A stretch of DNA of 64,000 bases from Siphonodentalium dalli (taxonomy: Eukaryota > Mollusca > Scaphopoda > Gadilida > Siphonodentaliidae), in contig CP136061.1 of assembly GCA_032622095.1 (NCBI GenBank), positions 252,413,582 through 252,477,581 of the forward strand. The letters run 5' to 3'. Shown in pieces: positions 24,401-39,400 of this stretch. The translations under genes and the position numbers were made by a program. Every line of letters begins with the position of its first letter. Position 1 is the first letter of the stretch. The notes under the pieces are model-generated. The model was not told the origin of the DNA, made no database searches, and worked only from the letters and a program-made list of their open reading frames with translations.

Positions 24401-27400
24401 GAACAAAAATAGGGAAAAGTGGCAGAATTTAGGGAGAAGATATCTCCCCTGTCGTCCTCTAGGCGGGTCATACATGGGGGGGAGAAGATATCTCCCTGGT
24501 CATCCTCTAGGCGGGTCATACATGGGGGGGGAGAAGATATCTCCCTGGTCATCCTCTAGGCGGGTCATACATGGGGGGGGAGAAGATATCTCCCTGGTCA
24601 TCCTCTAGGCGGGTCATACATGGGGGGGGGGGAGAAAGATATCTCCCTGGTCATCCTCTAGGCGGGTCATACATGGGGGGGAGAAGATATCTCCCTGGTC
24701 ATCCTCTAGGCGGGTCATACATGGGGGGGGGGAGAAGATATCTCCCTGGTCGTCCTCTAGGCGGGTCATACATGGGGGGGGGGGGGAGAAGATATCTCCC
24801 TGGTCATCCTCTAGGCTGGTCATACATGGGGGGGAGAAGATATCTCCCTGGTCATCCTCTAGGCGGGTCATACATGGGGGGGGGAGAAGATATCTCCCTG
24901 GTCATCCTCTAGGCGGGTCATACATGGGGGGGGGGAGAAGATATCTCCCTGGTCATCCTCTAGGCGGGTCATACATGGGGGGGGGGAGAAGATATCTCCC
25001 TGGTCATCCTCTAGGCGGGTCATACATGGGGGGGAGAAGATATCTCCCAGGTCATCCTCTAGGCGGGTAATACATGGGGGGGGGGAGAAGATATCTCCCT
25101 GGTCGTCCTCTAGGCGGGTCATACATGGGGGGGGGGAGAAGATATCTCCCTGGTCATCCTCTAGGCTGGTCATACATGGGGGGGAGAAGATATCTCCCTG
25201 GTCATCCTCTAGGCTGGTAATACATGGGGGGGGGGGAGATATCTCCCTGGTCATCCTCTAGGCTGGTCATACATGGGGGGGAGAAGATATCTCCCTGGTC
25301 ATCCTCTAGGCTGGTCATACATGGGGGGGAGAAGATATCTCCCTGGTCATCCTCTAGGCTGGTCATACATGGGGGGAGAAGATATCTCCCTGGTCGTCCT
25401 CTAGGCGGGTCATACATGGGGGGGGGGGAGAAGATATCTCCCTGGTCATCCTCTAGGCTGGTCATACAGGTCATCCTCTAGGCTGGTCATACATGGGGGG
25501 GGGGGAGAAGATATCTCCCTGGTCATCCTCTAGGCTGGTCATACATGGGGGGGGAGAAGATATCTCCCTGGTCATCCTCTAGGCTGGTCATACATGGGGG
25601 GGGGGGGGGGGGAGAAGATATCTCCCTGGTCGTCCTCTAGGTGGGTCATACATGGGGGGGAGAAGATATCTCCCTGGTCATCCTCTAGGCTGGTCATACA
25701 TGGGGGGGGGAGAAGATATCTCCCCTGGTCATCCTCTAGGCGGGTCATACATGGGGGGGGGGGGGAGAAGATATCTCCCTGGTCATCCTCTAGGCTGGTC
25801 ATACATGGGGGGGGGGGGGGAGAAGATATCTCCCTGGTCATCCTCTAGGCTGGTCATACATGGGGGGGGGGGAGAAGATATCTCCCTGGTCGTCCTCTAG
25901 GCGGGTCATACATGGGGGGGAGAAGATATCTCCCTGGTCATCCTCTAGGCTGGTCATACATGGGGGGGGGGAGAAGATATCTCCCTGGTCATCCTCTAGG
26001 CGGGGTCATACATGGGGGGGGGGGGGGGAAGATATCTCCCTGGTCATCCTCTAGGCTGGTCATACATGGGGGGGGGAGAAGATATCTCCCTGGTCATCCT
26101 CTAGGCGGGTCATACATGGGGGGGGGGAGAAGATATCTCCCTGGTCATCCTCTAGGCTGGTCATACATGGGGGGGAGAAGATATCTCCCTGGTCGTCCTC
26201 TAGGCGGGTCATACATGGGGGGGGGGAGAAGATATCTCCCTGGTCATCCTCTAGGCTGGTCATACATGGGGGGGGGGGGGGAGAAGATATCTCCCTGGTC
26301 ATCCTCTAGGCTGGTCATACATGGGGGGGAGAAGATATCTCCCTGGTCATCCTCTAGGCGGGTCATACATGGGGGGGAGAAGATATCTCCCTGGTCATCC
26401 TCTAGGCGGGGTCATACATGGGGGGGAGAAGATATATCCCTGGTCATCCTCTAGGCGGGTCATACATGTGGGGGGGAGAAGATATCTCCCTGGTCATCCT
26501 CTAGGCTGGTCATACATGGGGGGGGAGAAGATATCTCCCTGGTCGTCCTCTAGGGCGGGTCATACATGGGGGGGGGGGAGAAGATATCTCCCTGGTCATC
26601 CTCTAGGCTGGTCATACATGGGGGGGGAGAAGATATCTCCCTGGTCATCCTCTAGGCTGGTCATACATGGGGGGGGGGAGAAGATATCTCCCTGGTCGTC
26701 CTCTAGGCGGGTCATACATGGGGGGGAGAAGATATCTCCCTGGTCATCCTCTAGGCGGGTCATACATGGGGGGGGGGGAGAAGATATCTCCCCTGGTCAT
26801 CCTCTAGGCGGGGTCATACATGGGGGGGGAGAAGATATCTCCCTGGTCATCCTCTAGGTGGGTCATACATGGGGGGGGGGGAGAAGATATCTCCCTGGTC
26901 ATCCTCTAGGCGGGTCATACATTGGGGGGGAGAAGATATCTCCCTGGTCATCCTCTAGGCGGGTCATACATGGGGGGGGGGGAGAAGATATCTCCCTGGT
27001 CGTCCTCTAGGCGGGTCATACATGGGGGGGGGGGGGGAGAAGATATCTCCCTGGTCATCCTCTAGGCTGGTCATACATGGGGGGGGGGAGAAGATATCTC
27101 CCTGGTCATCCTCTAGGCTGGTCATACATGGGGGGGGGGAGAAGATATCTCCCTGGTCATCCTCTAGGCTGGTCATACATGGGGGGGGAGAAGATATCTC
27201 CCTGGTCATCCTCTAGGCTGGTCATACATGGGGGGGGGGAGAAGATATCTCCCTGGTCATCCTCTAGGCTGGTCATACATGGGGGGAGAAGATATCTCCC
27301 TGGTCGTCCTCTAGGCGGGTCATACATGGTGGGGGGGGGAGAAGATATCTCCCTGGTCATCCTCTAGGCTGGTCATACATGGGGGGGGGGGGGGAGAAGA

Positions 27401-30400
27401 TATCTCCCTGGTCATCCTCTAGGCGGGGTCATACATGGGGGGGAGAAGATATCTCCCTGGTCGTCCTCTAGGCTGGTCATACATGGGGGGGGGGAGAAGA
27501 TATCTCCCTGGTCGTCCTCTAGGCGGGTCATACATGGGGGGGGGGAGAAGATATCTCCCTGGTCATCCTCTAGGCTGGTCATACATGGGGGGGGGAGAAG
27601 ATATCTCCCTGGTCATCCTCTAGGCTGGTCATACATGGGGGGAGAAGATATCTCCCTGGTCATCCTCTAGGCTGGTCATACATGGGGGGGAGAAGATATC
27701 TCCCTGGTCGTCCTCTAGGCGGGGTCATACATGGGGGGGGGGAGAAGATATCTCCCTGGTCATCCTCTAGGCGGGTCATACATGGGGGGAGAAGATATCT
27801 CCCTGGTCATCCTCTAGGCTGGTCATACATGGGGGGGGAGAAGATATCTCCCTGGTCGTCCTCTAGGCGGGTCATACATGGGGGGGGGAGAAGATATCTC
27901 CCTGGTCATCCTCTAGGGCTGGTCATACATGGGGGGAGAAGATATCTCCCTGGTCGTCCTCTAGGCGGGTCATACATGGGGGGGAGAAGATATCTCCCTG
28001 GTCATCCTCTAGGCTGGTCATACATGGGGGGGGGGGAGAAGATATCTCCCTGGTCATCCTCTAGGCGGGTCATACATGGGGGGGAGAAGATATCTCCCTG
28101 GTCATCCTCTAGGCTGGTCATACATGGGGGGGAGAAGATATCTCCCTGGTCATCCTCTAGGCTGGTCATACATGGGGGGGGGAGAAGATATCTCCCTGGT
28201 CGTCCTCTAGGCGGGTCATACATGGGGGGGGGAGAAGATATCTCCCTGGTCATCCTCTAGGCTGGTCATACATGGGGGGAGAAGATATCTCCCTGGTCGT
28301 CCCTCTAGGCGGGTCATACATGGGGGGGGAGAAGATATCTCCCTGGTCATCCTCTAGGCTGGTCATACATGGGGGGGGGGGAGAAGATATCTCCCTGGTC
28401 ATCCTCTAGGCGGGTCATACATGGGGGGGAGAAGATATCTCCCTGGTCATCCTCTAGGCTGGTCATACATGGGGGGGGAGAAGATATCTCCCTGGTCATC
28501 CTCTAGGCTGGTCATACATGGGGGGGGGAGAAGATATCTCCCTGGTCATCCTCTAGGTGGGTCATACATGGGGGGGAGAAGATATCTCCCTGGTCATCCT
28601 CTAGGCTGGTCATACATGGGGGGGGGAGAAGATATCTCCCTGGTCATCCTCTAGGCGGGGTCATACATGGGGGGGGGAAGATATCTCCCTGGTCATCCTC
28701 TAGGCTGGTCATACATGGGGGGGGAGAAGATATCTCCCTGGTCATCCTCTAGGCGGGTCATACATGGGGGGGGGGAGAAGATATCTCCCTGGTCATCCTC
28801 TAGGCTGGTCATACATGGGGGGGGGGGAGAAGATATCTCCCTGGTCGTCCTCTAGGCGGGTCATACATGGGGGGGGGGAGAAGATATCTCCCTGGTCATC
28901 CTCTAGGCTGGTCATACATGGGGGGGGGAGAAGATATCTCCCTGGTCATCCTCTAGGCTGGTCATACATGGGGGGGAGAAGATATCTCCCTGGTCATCCT
29001 CTAGGCGGGGTCATACATGGGGGGGAGAAGATATCTCCCTGGTCATCCTCTAGGCTGGTCATACATGGGGGGGGGGGGGAGAAGATATCTCCCTGGTCGT
29101 CCTCTAGGGCGGGTCATACATGGGGGGGGGGGGAGAAGATATCTCCCTGGTCATCCTCTAGGCTGGTCATACATGGGGGGGGGGGGAGAAGATATCTCCC
29201 TGGTCATCCTCTAGGCTGGTCATACATGGGGGGGGGAGAAGATATCTCCCTGGTCGTCCTCTAGGCGGGTCATACATGGGGGGGGAGAAGATATCTCCCT
29301 GGTCATCCTCTAGGCTGGTCCCTGCTACTATGTTATTTGGATCCCGAGAGCTCGATCGAGTATCACTCGAATTCAATCGCAGAAAAATATTTCCATACTA
29401 TCCCTTTTTAGCTCAACTTTACTTTGTAAAGTTTGAGCTATTGCCATTGGCTTTGTCGTCCGTCGTCCGTGTGTACGTGTGTGCGTGGTGCGCGTGTGTG
29501 CGTGTGTGCATGTGTACGTAAGGCTGTCAACAATAGAGGCTACAGGTCGTACCTTTGATCGGATCATTATGAAATTTGTCATAGCTGTTGACATCAACAT
29601 TTGTACCGGAATGATTCATTTTGGGGTCATTCGGAAAAAAAAACATGGCCATCTTAGATTTCAAAATTCAATCCATTAGCACGGGCTACAGGCCGTACTG
29701 TTCGTCTGATCATCATGAAATTTGTCATGGATGTTTAATATTGACATGTAGATGGGAACGAGTAATTTTGGGGTCATTCGGCCAAAAAACATGGCCGCCA
29801 GCAGCCATCTTCGATTTTACTCTTTGCATGACTAAATCCTTTAGCACGGGCTACAGGTCGTACCTTTAGTCAGATCGTCATAAAATTTGTCATGGATGTT
29901 AACAATGACATGTAGATGGGAACGAGTCATTTTTGGGTTATTCGGGCAAAAAACATGGCCGCCAGCAGCCATCTTGGATTTTACTCTTTGTATGACTAAA
30001 TCCTTTAGCACGGGCTACAGGTCGTACCTTTAGTCTGATAATCATGAAATTTATCATGGCTGTTGAAATTGGAATGTAGATGGGAACGAGTCATTTTGGG
30101 GTCATTCGGACAAAAAACATGGCCGCCAGTGGCCATCTTTGTTTTCAAAATTCAATCCATTAGCACGGGCCACAGGTCGCACTGTTCGTCTGATCATCAT
30201 GAAATTTGTCATGGATGTTAATATTGACATGTAGATGGGAACGAGTAATTTTGGGGTCATTCGGCCCAAAAACATGGCCGCCAGCAGCCATCTTGGATTT
30301 TACTCTTTGTATGACTAAATTCTTTAGCATGGGCTACAGGTCGTACCTTTAGTCTGATCATCATAAAATTTGTCATGGATGTTAACAATGACATGTAGAT

Positions 30401-33400
30401 TGGAACGAGTCATTTTGGAGTCAATCGGCCAAAAAACATGGCCGCCAGCAGCCGTCTTGGATTTTACTCTTTGCATGACTAAATCCTTTAGCACGGGCTA
30501 CAGGTCCTACTTTTAGTCTGATCATCATAAAATTTGTCAAGAATGTTAATAATCACATGTAGATGGGAACGAGTCATTTTGGGGTCATTCGGCCAAAAAA
30601 CATGGCCGTCAGCAGCCATCTTGGATTTTACTCTTTGTATGACTAAATCCTTTAGCACGGGCTACAGGTCGTACCTTTAGTCTGATCATTATAAAATTTG
30701 TCATGGCTGTTGATATTGGAATGTAGATGGGAACGAGTCATTTTGGGGTCATTCGGACAAAAACCATGGCCGCCAGCGGCCATCTTGGATTTCAAAATTT
30801 AATCCATTAGCACGGGCTACAGGTCGTACTGATTGTCTGATCATCATGAAATTTGTCATGGATGATAATATTTACATGTAGATGGGAACGAGTAATTTTG
30901 GGGTCATTCGGCCAAAAAACATGGCCACCAGCAGCCATCTTAGATTTTACTCTTTGTATGACTAAATTCTTTATCACGGGCTGCAGGTCGTACCTTTAGT
31001 CTGATCATCATAAAATTTGTCATGGATGTTAACAATGACATCTAGATGGGAACGAGTAATTTTGGGGTCAATCGGCCAAAAAACATGGTCGCCAGCAGCC
31101 ATCTTGGATTTTACTCTTTGTATGACTAAATCCTTTAGCACGGGCTACAGGTTGTATCTTTAGTCTGATCATCTTAAAAATTTTCATGAATGTTAATAAT
31201 GACATGTAGATGGGAACGAGTCATTTTGGGGTCATTCGGCCAAAAAAGATGGCCGCCAGCAGCCATCTTGGATTTTACTCTTTGTATGACTAAATCCTTT
31301 AGCACGGGCTACAGGTCGTACCTTTAGTCTGATCATCATAAAAATTTTCATGGCTGTTGAAATTGGAATGTAAATGGGAACAAGTCATTTTGGGGTCATT
31401 CGGACAAAAAACATGGCCGCCAGCGGCCATCTTGGATTTCAAAATTTAATCCATTAGCACGGGCTACAGGTCGTACTGATTGTCTGATCATCATGAAATT
31501 TGTCATGGATGTTAACAATGACATGTAGATGGGAACGAGTAATTTTGGGGTCAATCGGCCAAAAAACCTGGTCGCCAGCAGCCATCTTGGATTTTACTCT
31601 TTGTATGACTAAATCCTTTAGCACGGGCTACAGGTTGTATCTTTAGTCTGATCATCATAAAATTTTTCATGAATGTTAATAATGACATGTAGATGGGAAC
31701 GAGTCATTTTGGGGTCATTCGGCCAAAAAAGATGGCCGCCAGCAGCCATCTTGGATTTTACTCTTTGTATGACTAAATCCTTTAGCACGGGCTACAGGTC
31801 GTACCTTTAGTCTGATCATCATAAAAATTTTCATGGCTGTTGAAATTGGAATGTAAATGGGAACAAGTCATTTTGGGGTCATTCGGACAAAAAACATGGC
31901 CGCCAGCGGCCATCTTGGATTTCAAAATTTAATCCATTAGCACGGGCTACAGGTCGTACTGATTGTCTGATCATCATGAAATTTGTCATGGATGATAATA
32001 TTTACATGTAGATGGGAACGAGTAATTTTGGGGTCATTCGGCCAAAAAACATGGCCACCAGCAGCCATCTTAGATTTTACTCTTTGTATGACTAAATTCT
32101 TTATCACGGGCTGCAGGTCGTACCTTTAGTCTGATCATCATAAAATTTGTCATGGATGTTAACAATGACATGTAGATGGGAACGAGTAATTTTGGGGTCA
32201 ATCGGCCAAAAAACATGGTCGCCAGCAGCCATCTTGGATTTTACTCTTTGTATGACTAAATCCTTTAGCACGGGCTACAGGTTGTATCTTTAGTCTGATC
32301 ATCATAAAATTTTTCATGAATGTTAATAATGACATGTAGATGGGAACGAGTCATTTTGGGGTCATTCGGCCAAAAAAGATGGCCGCCAGCAGCCATCTTG
32401 GATTTTACTCTTTGTATGACTAAATCCTTTAGCACGGACTACAGGTCGTACCTTTAGTCTGATCATCATAAAATTTTTCATGGCTGTTGAAATTGGAATG
32501 TAAATGGGAACAAGTCATTTTGGGGTCATTCGGACAAAAAACATGGCCGCCAGCGGCCATCTTGGATTTCAAAATTTAATCCATTAGCACGGGCCACAGG
32601 TCGTACTATTCGTCTGATCATCATGAAATTTGTACTGGATGTTAATGTTGATATGTAGATGGGAACGAGTAATTTTGGGGTCATTTGGCGAAAAAACGTG
32701 GCTGCCAGCAGCCATCTTGGATTTTACTCTTTGTATGACTAAATTCTTTAGCACGGGCTACAGGTCGTACCTTTAGTCTGATCATCATAAAATTTGTCAT
32801 GGATGTTAACAATGACATGTAGATTGGAACTAGTCATTTTGGGGTCAATCGGCCAAAAAACATGGCCGCCAGCAGCCATCTTGGATTTTACTCTTTGTAT
32901 GACTAAATTCTTTAGCATGGGCTACAGGTCGTACCTTTAGTCTGATCGTCATAAAATTTGTCATTGATGTTAACGATGACATGTAGATGGGAACGACTCA
33001 TTTTGGGGTCATTCGGCCGAAAACATGGCCGCCAGCAGCCATCTTGGATTTTACTTTTCTCTTCATGTCTATAAACTAGTATTAGACATTCAACTTTCCA
33101 CATTCCTAATCGCTCCATTGACTGTAATATATTAAATTATTCCCTTTCCAAGTTGAGCTACAGTGTCATTGACACTTTCATTTTTATTTTCAGAGCTTGT
33201 AACGAATGATGGACAGTTTCCTCTGACACAATCAAAACGGCAGCTTGATTTATTGGCATCTGGTCCTATGTGCAGATATGCAGAAGATTTACTTCCTCTT
33301 CTCAAAGTCATGTCGGGACCAAATGTCAGCAGGATAAAGGCAGATGATGAGGTATGTCTGAACACTAGATCCAGGGTCCGCGCTGGACCGAAATTTACTT

Positions 33401-36400
33401 TTGCCAATTAATTTGCCAAATGAAAATATTTTTGTATTAGCACTTGCCAAGTGCTATCTTTGATAGTATCATCTTCTGCAACATTAATTCTTATGTTTCG
33501 ACACTCGCGGGTTGAACGACTTTTAATATCGATAGAAAAGCAATTGATAATTAATTATACTAGCATCTCTATTGTGGTTTATCATACAACAATAAGCCAA
33601 TCACCGGAAAATACTATGGTAGAAGGGTTGCTTCATCAGAATGGCACATCACATGAGGATTAGTAATGCCTCCAACCAGCAGTACTAATGCTATGAGATT
33701 AACTGCTTGTTAATAAAGGTGTTAACTTCCCCTAAACCTTCTAAAACACCACTGATATAATTATGTTTTAAGAGTTTCCTGAAATGAGTGGTAATGATTG
33801 ACCAATATGTTTCAAATTGCTTGAGGAATTAAAAAGTTACTTGCCAAGACTTTTGCCAAATGAAAATATTCTTTGCCAAAAGTTAATTATTTTTGCCATT
33901 GGCAAATTTGGCAAGTGGCAGCGCGAACCCTGACTAGATCATACCATGAATCTCTACTCTGTCTAACGCCCGTAGATATCATATTCCACCAGTACAAAAC
34001 TTAGGAACTGTTTTATGTTTTGAACCGTTCTATAACATTGCACAAACAAGGCAGGGACTAGATTTCTTTGTTCATACTTGTTCCTCGATAACCTACTTCA
34101 CATAAGTGGGTGCTCCCAGCTCGAGATTGCATGATTTTATGTGACTTTTGTGAGCCGATATCGCAATAAACATTGAGATATTTACGCAGGAGAATTTCCA
34201 TAATTATATGCGACGCAATGCAAACTCGATCACAAAGTCACTTAAATCGTGAAACTTCATTTTGGGACCTTCACCTACAGTGAATTACATTATAAGGAAC
34301 ACATAATAACTAAGAAATATATTACCCTCATTATTTGTTCGACTTGATAAGGATCCCTGTCAAAACGTAAAAAAGATCCCAGGTTTTGTACTGGTGGAAT
34401 ATGATCTCTACTGGCGTTAGCCAGAGCAGAGATTCATGGCATGATCTGGTCTGAACACTATCGTCTCATTCATCATATCTTGATTTTGACCCTTTCTTTA
34501 CGGAATAGATTATAAAACAGTTATAAAAAGTATACATTGCAATGGTCTACTGAAATCCTTTTAATTATACCCCCCGCAACGAAGTTAGGGGGGGGGGTAT
34601 ACTGGAGTCAGCTTGTCCATCCGTCCGTCCGTGGACACAAATTTGTCCAGAGTTTTTCTCAGTCGTTTTTTGATCAATTTCCGTGAAACTTGGCACAGAC
34701 ATCAACCACCATGGGAACCTGTGCACCTGCGATTATGACGTCTGTCGGAAGTTTTTGGTGGAGTTATCCCCCATTTTTCGACTTACAAAATGGTCGCAAC
34801 ATGTATAATTTTGTCCGAGCTTTTATTCCTATATTTTTAGGTCAATTTTTTTTAACGTGGCATAATTATTTAGTACCATGGGAACCTGTGCACCTGCGAT
34901 TATGATGTCTGTCCGATATTTTTTGTGGAGTTATTCCCCTTTTTCGACTTAGAACATTTTCGCAACATGCATAATTTTGTCTGAGCTTTTATTCCTGCAT
35001 ATTTCGGTCAATAGGTTTAAGATTAGGGTTAAGGTTGTGCACCTGCAATGGGAACTGTTATTTTATTATTTTAACTAAATGTTTACTGACATGTGAAACA
35101 TCTTAGTATTATAACAACACGGGGGGTATCCTTAGTCCCATTGGGACAGTCACACCTCTAGTTAGTGGGGGTCTATTATTGGTTGATTTCGTACTTTGAC
35201 CAAACCACAAAATCAACATCCAATGAAATATTTGACTCATAGTTGGTAAAGTAAATCTCAATATACGAGATGGAAATGAAGATCGGGCATAAAGTCTGTT
35301 TTCGGCATGTTGTAAAATGGGTTGACAAAAAACATGGAAAAAGACTAGATAAAACGTAATTAATTTAATTTGTCAGTGGCTTATTCATAATTGTTTACAT
35401 ACAACATCGTCTGATCCCTATATAATAGTTTGTATGAACAATGCTCAATGAATTGGTTTCTTAACAAAAGGGTTGAAAAGCTAATACCACGCGCAGGTTG
35501 CATAAAACAATAAATGACTACCTCGTGTGCTGATTCGTCATTTCCTGTTTAAAGCCACATTGTCAAGCCTTGAAAGAGTGTGTCTGTTATTTGCAGAATA
35601 AGGTCCCCAGGGGGTGAATTTAGTTAAGCTGCTCTGCACAGCTAACTAGCAGCACTAAATTCACCATCTGGGGACCTCATTCTGCCTAGACTTCATCTTC
35701 TGTAAAGTATCTATGGTCTCAAATTAACATTGTTTTTAGTTACTTTTCCCTTCTGTTAAGTTTCTATATCCCTTATTTGCAGAAGATAAAATGCATAATT
35801 GAGGTGACTAATGGGTGAACATCACCAATTTCAATTGGGGAACTTCAATCTCCCATAGCAGTTGAGGCCTCAGCAGAAAGAGGTTCCCAGTGGGTGAATT
35901 TGGTGATACTAGCCCGCTGTGATATAGTTTTCAACTAAATTGTGTAGAGAATGTTAATTTTTGTAAAATAATTTGCATTGCACAATTGAAAAAAAAAATG
36001 AGGCCATGCAGAATGAGGTCCCCAGAGGTTGAATTTGGTGATGCTAGCCCACTGTGTTGTATAGCGTCACTAAATTCACCCTCTGGGGACCTCATTCTGC
36101 AAATGTCCTGCACCATATTTTGAGCCCTGTTCATATTTGTTAAGTTATGGGACTTAGTTTGAAAAGTAAAAATTCATCGCCAACTCTTTTTATCACAGTC
36201 ATCGTAGATGATGTTTGAATTATATTTAGCATGCTTATGAGGCAGCATGAGGGGAACAATATCCACTTGTAACAGATTTTGTCCATTCATTATACCCCCA
36301 CTTTTTAGCTCACCTGAGACAAAGTCTCCGGTGGAGCTATAGTCATCACTCCTCGTCCGTCGTCCGTCCGTCCGTCTGTCCGTCTGTCCGTCCGTCCGTC

Positions 36401-39400
36401 CGTCAACTTTTTTAAAAACATCTTCTCCTCTGAAACCATCATACCGTATTGGTTCATATTTGGTGTGGATGTTCCCTAGGTGACTCTCATTCAGATTTGT
36501 TCAAATGAGGTCACTGGGTCAAATAGTTGCGAAGCCAGGGCCATAACTCTATTCCTCCATAGTAATTCTTACAACGACTTCTTGTTCAGAACCATTGGGC
36601 CGATTTAGCTAATATTTGGTATGGAGGGTCCTTGGGTCACTGGTGTTCAGATTTGTTCAAATGAGGTCACCCAGTCAATTAGTTGAGAAACCAGGGCCAT
36701 AACTCATAGTGATTCTTACAATGACTTCTTCTAAAAAAATATTTGGCCGATTTAGCTTATATTTGGTACATAGATACCTTGGGTGACTGGGGTTCAGATT
36801 TGTTCAAATGTGGTCACTGGGTCAAATAGGGGCAGAGCCAGGGACATAACTTTAAAAACAAAAAAAATTATTTTTGCATTTTGACCTTTAATTTTTGTTT
36901 AGGACACATCACAGCCTCATATTTTTTACCTAGATTTTTCTTAGCATGTTCTTCATCTGTATGGATTTTGGTATTGTTTATTTAACCCCTTCCACTCTTG
37001 TTTTGATATAGAATTCATCCAAGACAGGATTACTCAAACATTTTTCATCTGATCAACACCAAATTTGGTATATGAATTTTTGACACTTATATACAGATCA
37101 AGTTAAAATATGGGTTTGATCCGATATATTTTAACAGAGTTATGGCCCTTTATAATTCAGACCTCTTTGCTATGCACTATTAATTTTTAAGAGAACACTG
37201 AAGCCTGCATTATTGAAAAAGCCAATTTATCATAGTGTGGTCACCCGATATTCTTGCTTCAGACTGCTTGCTTCAGACCAGTTTGCCATCTGTCATTACA
37301 TGACATGACATTAGCTAAACAACTATTCTACCAGTCTACAATGAATAGTCCATTGTTCATTTCTCCAAGCCTGGACATAGTGTGTCTGACATTTGCAGAA
37401 TGAAGTCCCCAGATGGTGAATTTAGTGTTGCTACCCCATACAGCAGGCTAGCATCACCAAATACACCCTCAATTACCTTATTCTGCTTAGGCCTCATCTT
37501 CTGGGACAATTTTTTTTAAACATTTGAAAAAAAGTGACACCATTATATATAACATCTGCAGAGTTATGAAACTTTACTCTTTAATGAAATTATGGAAACA
37601 TTCCACCCTCCCCCACCCACCCCCTCCCACATGGCCCAGGCTCAACCCTGCCATCAACCAACAACCCTTCCAAGCCATATCACCTCTCAATTTAATACCT
37701 CTTCTCACCACAGAGGCATATATATCTGTAAAGGTACAGGTCATTAATTATATAAACTGGCCAGATGACATGTATTATTCTAATCTAAACATATCTGTAG
37801 CAATTTAACAACAAACTGGTGCTTCCATTCAATGTTAGGTGATGACTGACATTCAATGATACTGTGAATGGCTTTGATTTCTTCAAGTCTGGAAATAGTG
37901 TGTCTGACATTTACATAGTGAGGTCCCCAGATGGTGAATTTAGTGTTGCTACCCCATACAGCATGCTAGCATCACCAAATACACCCGCCAGGGACCTAAT
38001 TCTGCTTAGTCCTCATCTTCTTGGAAGTATCCTAAGTATCAAATTGACAGTTTGATTTAGTCACTTTTTCCACCTGTTCAGTTTCAATGTCCCCCTAATT
38101 TGCAGAAGATAAAATGCATAATTGAGGTGCTCAATGGGTGTGTATCACCAACTTCAACTGTAGGACTTCATTGATTTAGTCACTTTTTTCCACCTGTTCA
38201 GTTTGAATGTCCCCCTAATTTGCAGAAGATAAAATGCATAATTGATGTGCTCAATGGGTGTGTATCACCAACTTCAACTGTAGGACTTCAATCTGTTCCT
38301 TGGTTTTATTGGCCATTGAGGCCTAATCAGATTGAGGATGAATTTGGTGATGCTAGCCTGCCTTACAGAATATTGTCATTAAATCCACATTTTTGGGACC
38401 TAATTCTGCAAATGTCAGACATACTAAATTTAGGTTTGGCCATTTCATATTATTGTTTTAATCACCACTTATCCAGATGAAATCATACGACTAATATTCA
38501 AAGAAAAATGGGGGGGAGGTATATATTGGATTAAATTTGTCTTCCATCTGGCATTTGCAGAATGAGGTCCCCAGAGGGTGAATTTAGTTATGCTACCCTG
38601 CACAGCAGTCTAGCATCACCAAATACACTAGCCAGGGTCCTCATTCTGCTTAGGCCTCATCTTCTGGGAAGTATATAGGCACTTAAATTGACATTTTTAC
38701 TTACTTTAGCCCTTATGTTTAGTTTCTATATCCCCTAATTTGTGAATATAAAATGCATAATTGAGGTGGCCAATGGGTGCACATCACCAACTTTAACTGG
38801 AGAACTTCAATCTAATGCTATGTCTCCCATAGCAGTTGAGGCCTACACAGAATGAGGTCCCCAGAGGGTGAATTTGGTGATGCTAGCCCGCATTGCAGGA
38901 TTGTGTCATTAAATTCACCCTTTGGGGACCTCATTCTGCAAATGTCAGACAATTTGTTCAGGCTTGTCTGTTCGAATATTATGTTCTTAACCACCAGTAT
39001 CCAGTTGAACTCATTATACCCTGATTTTGCAAAGAAAACTTGGGGGGGGGGGGATATTGGATTGAATTTGTCAGTCTCTATGTCAGACTGTTCTCCCATC
39101 CATCCATCTGTCATTATGTCTCTATCCGTCCATCAATTGTTTTCTTCTCCAGATACATATTAAAGACCAAATGGGTTTATATATTTAGGTGTGGATGTCC
39201 CCCAGGTGACTCACATTCAGATTTGTTCAAATGAGTTCATCAGGTCAAATAGGTGAGAAGTCAGGGCCATAACTCTTTCCTTCCATAGTAATTCTTAAAA
39301 CAATTTCTTCTCAAGAACCATCTGGACTATTTAGATTATGTTTGGTATGGATGGTCCTTCGGTGACTGGGGTTTAGATTTTTTTCAGATTTGGTCATTTT

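Noticed and set aside
24319-29376. Many open frames of 60-190 codons on both strands in the G-tract array
   Set aside because: They consist only of the tandem unit and exist in several frames at once; the unit length varies with the G run, so no frame is conserved.
33132-33407. 91-codon minus-strand frame over exon 5
   Set aside because: It is antisense to a well-supported FAAH2 exon and has no domain of its own.
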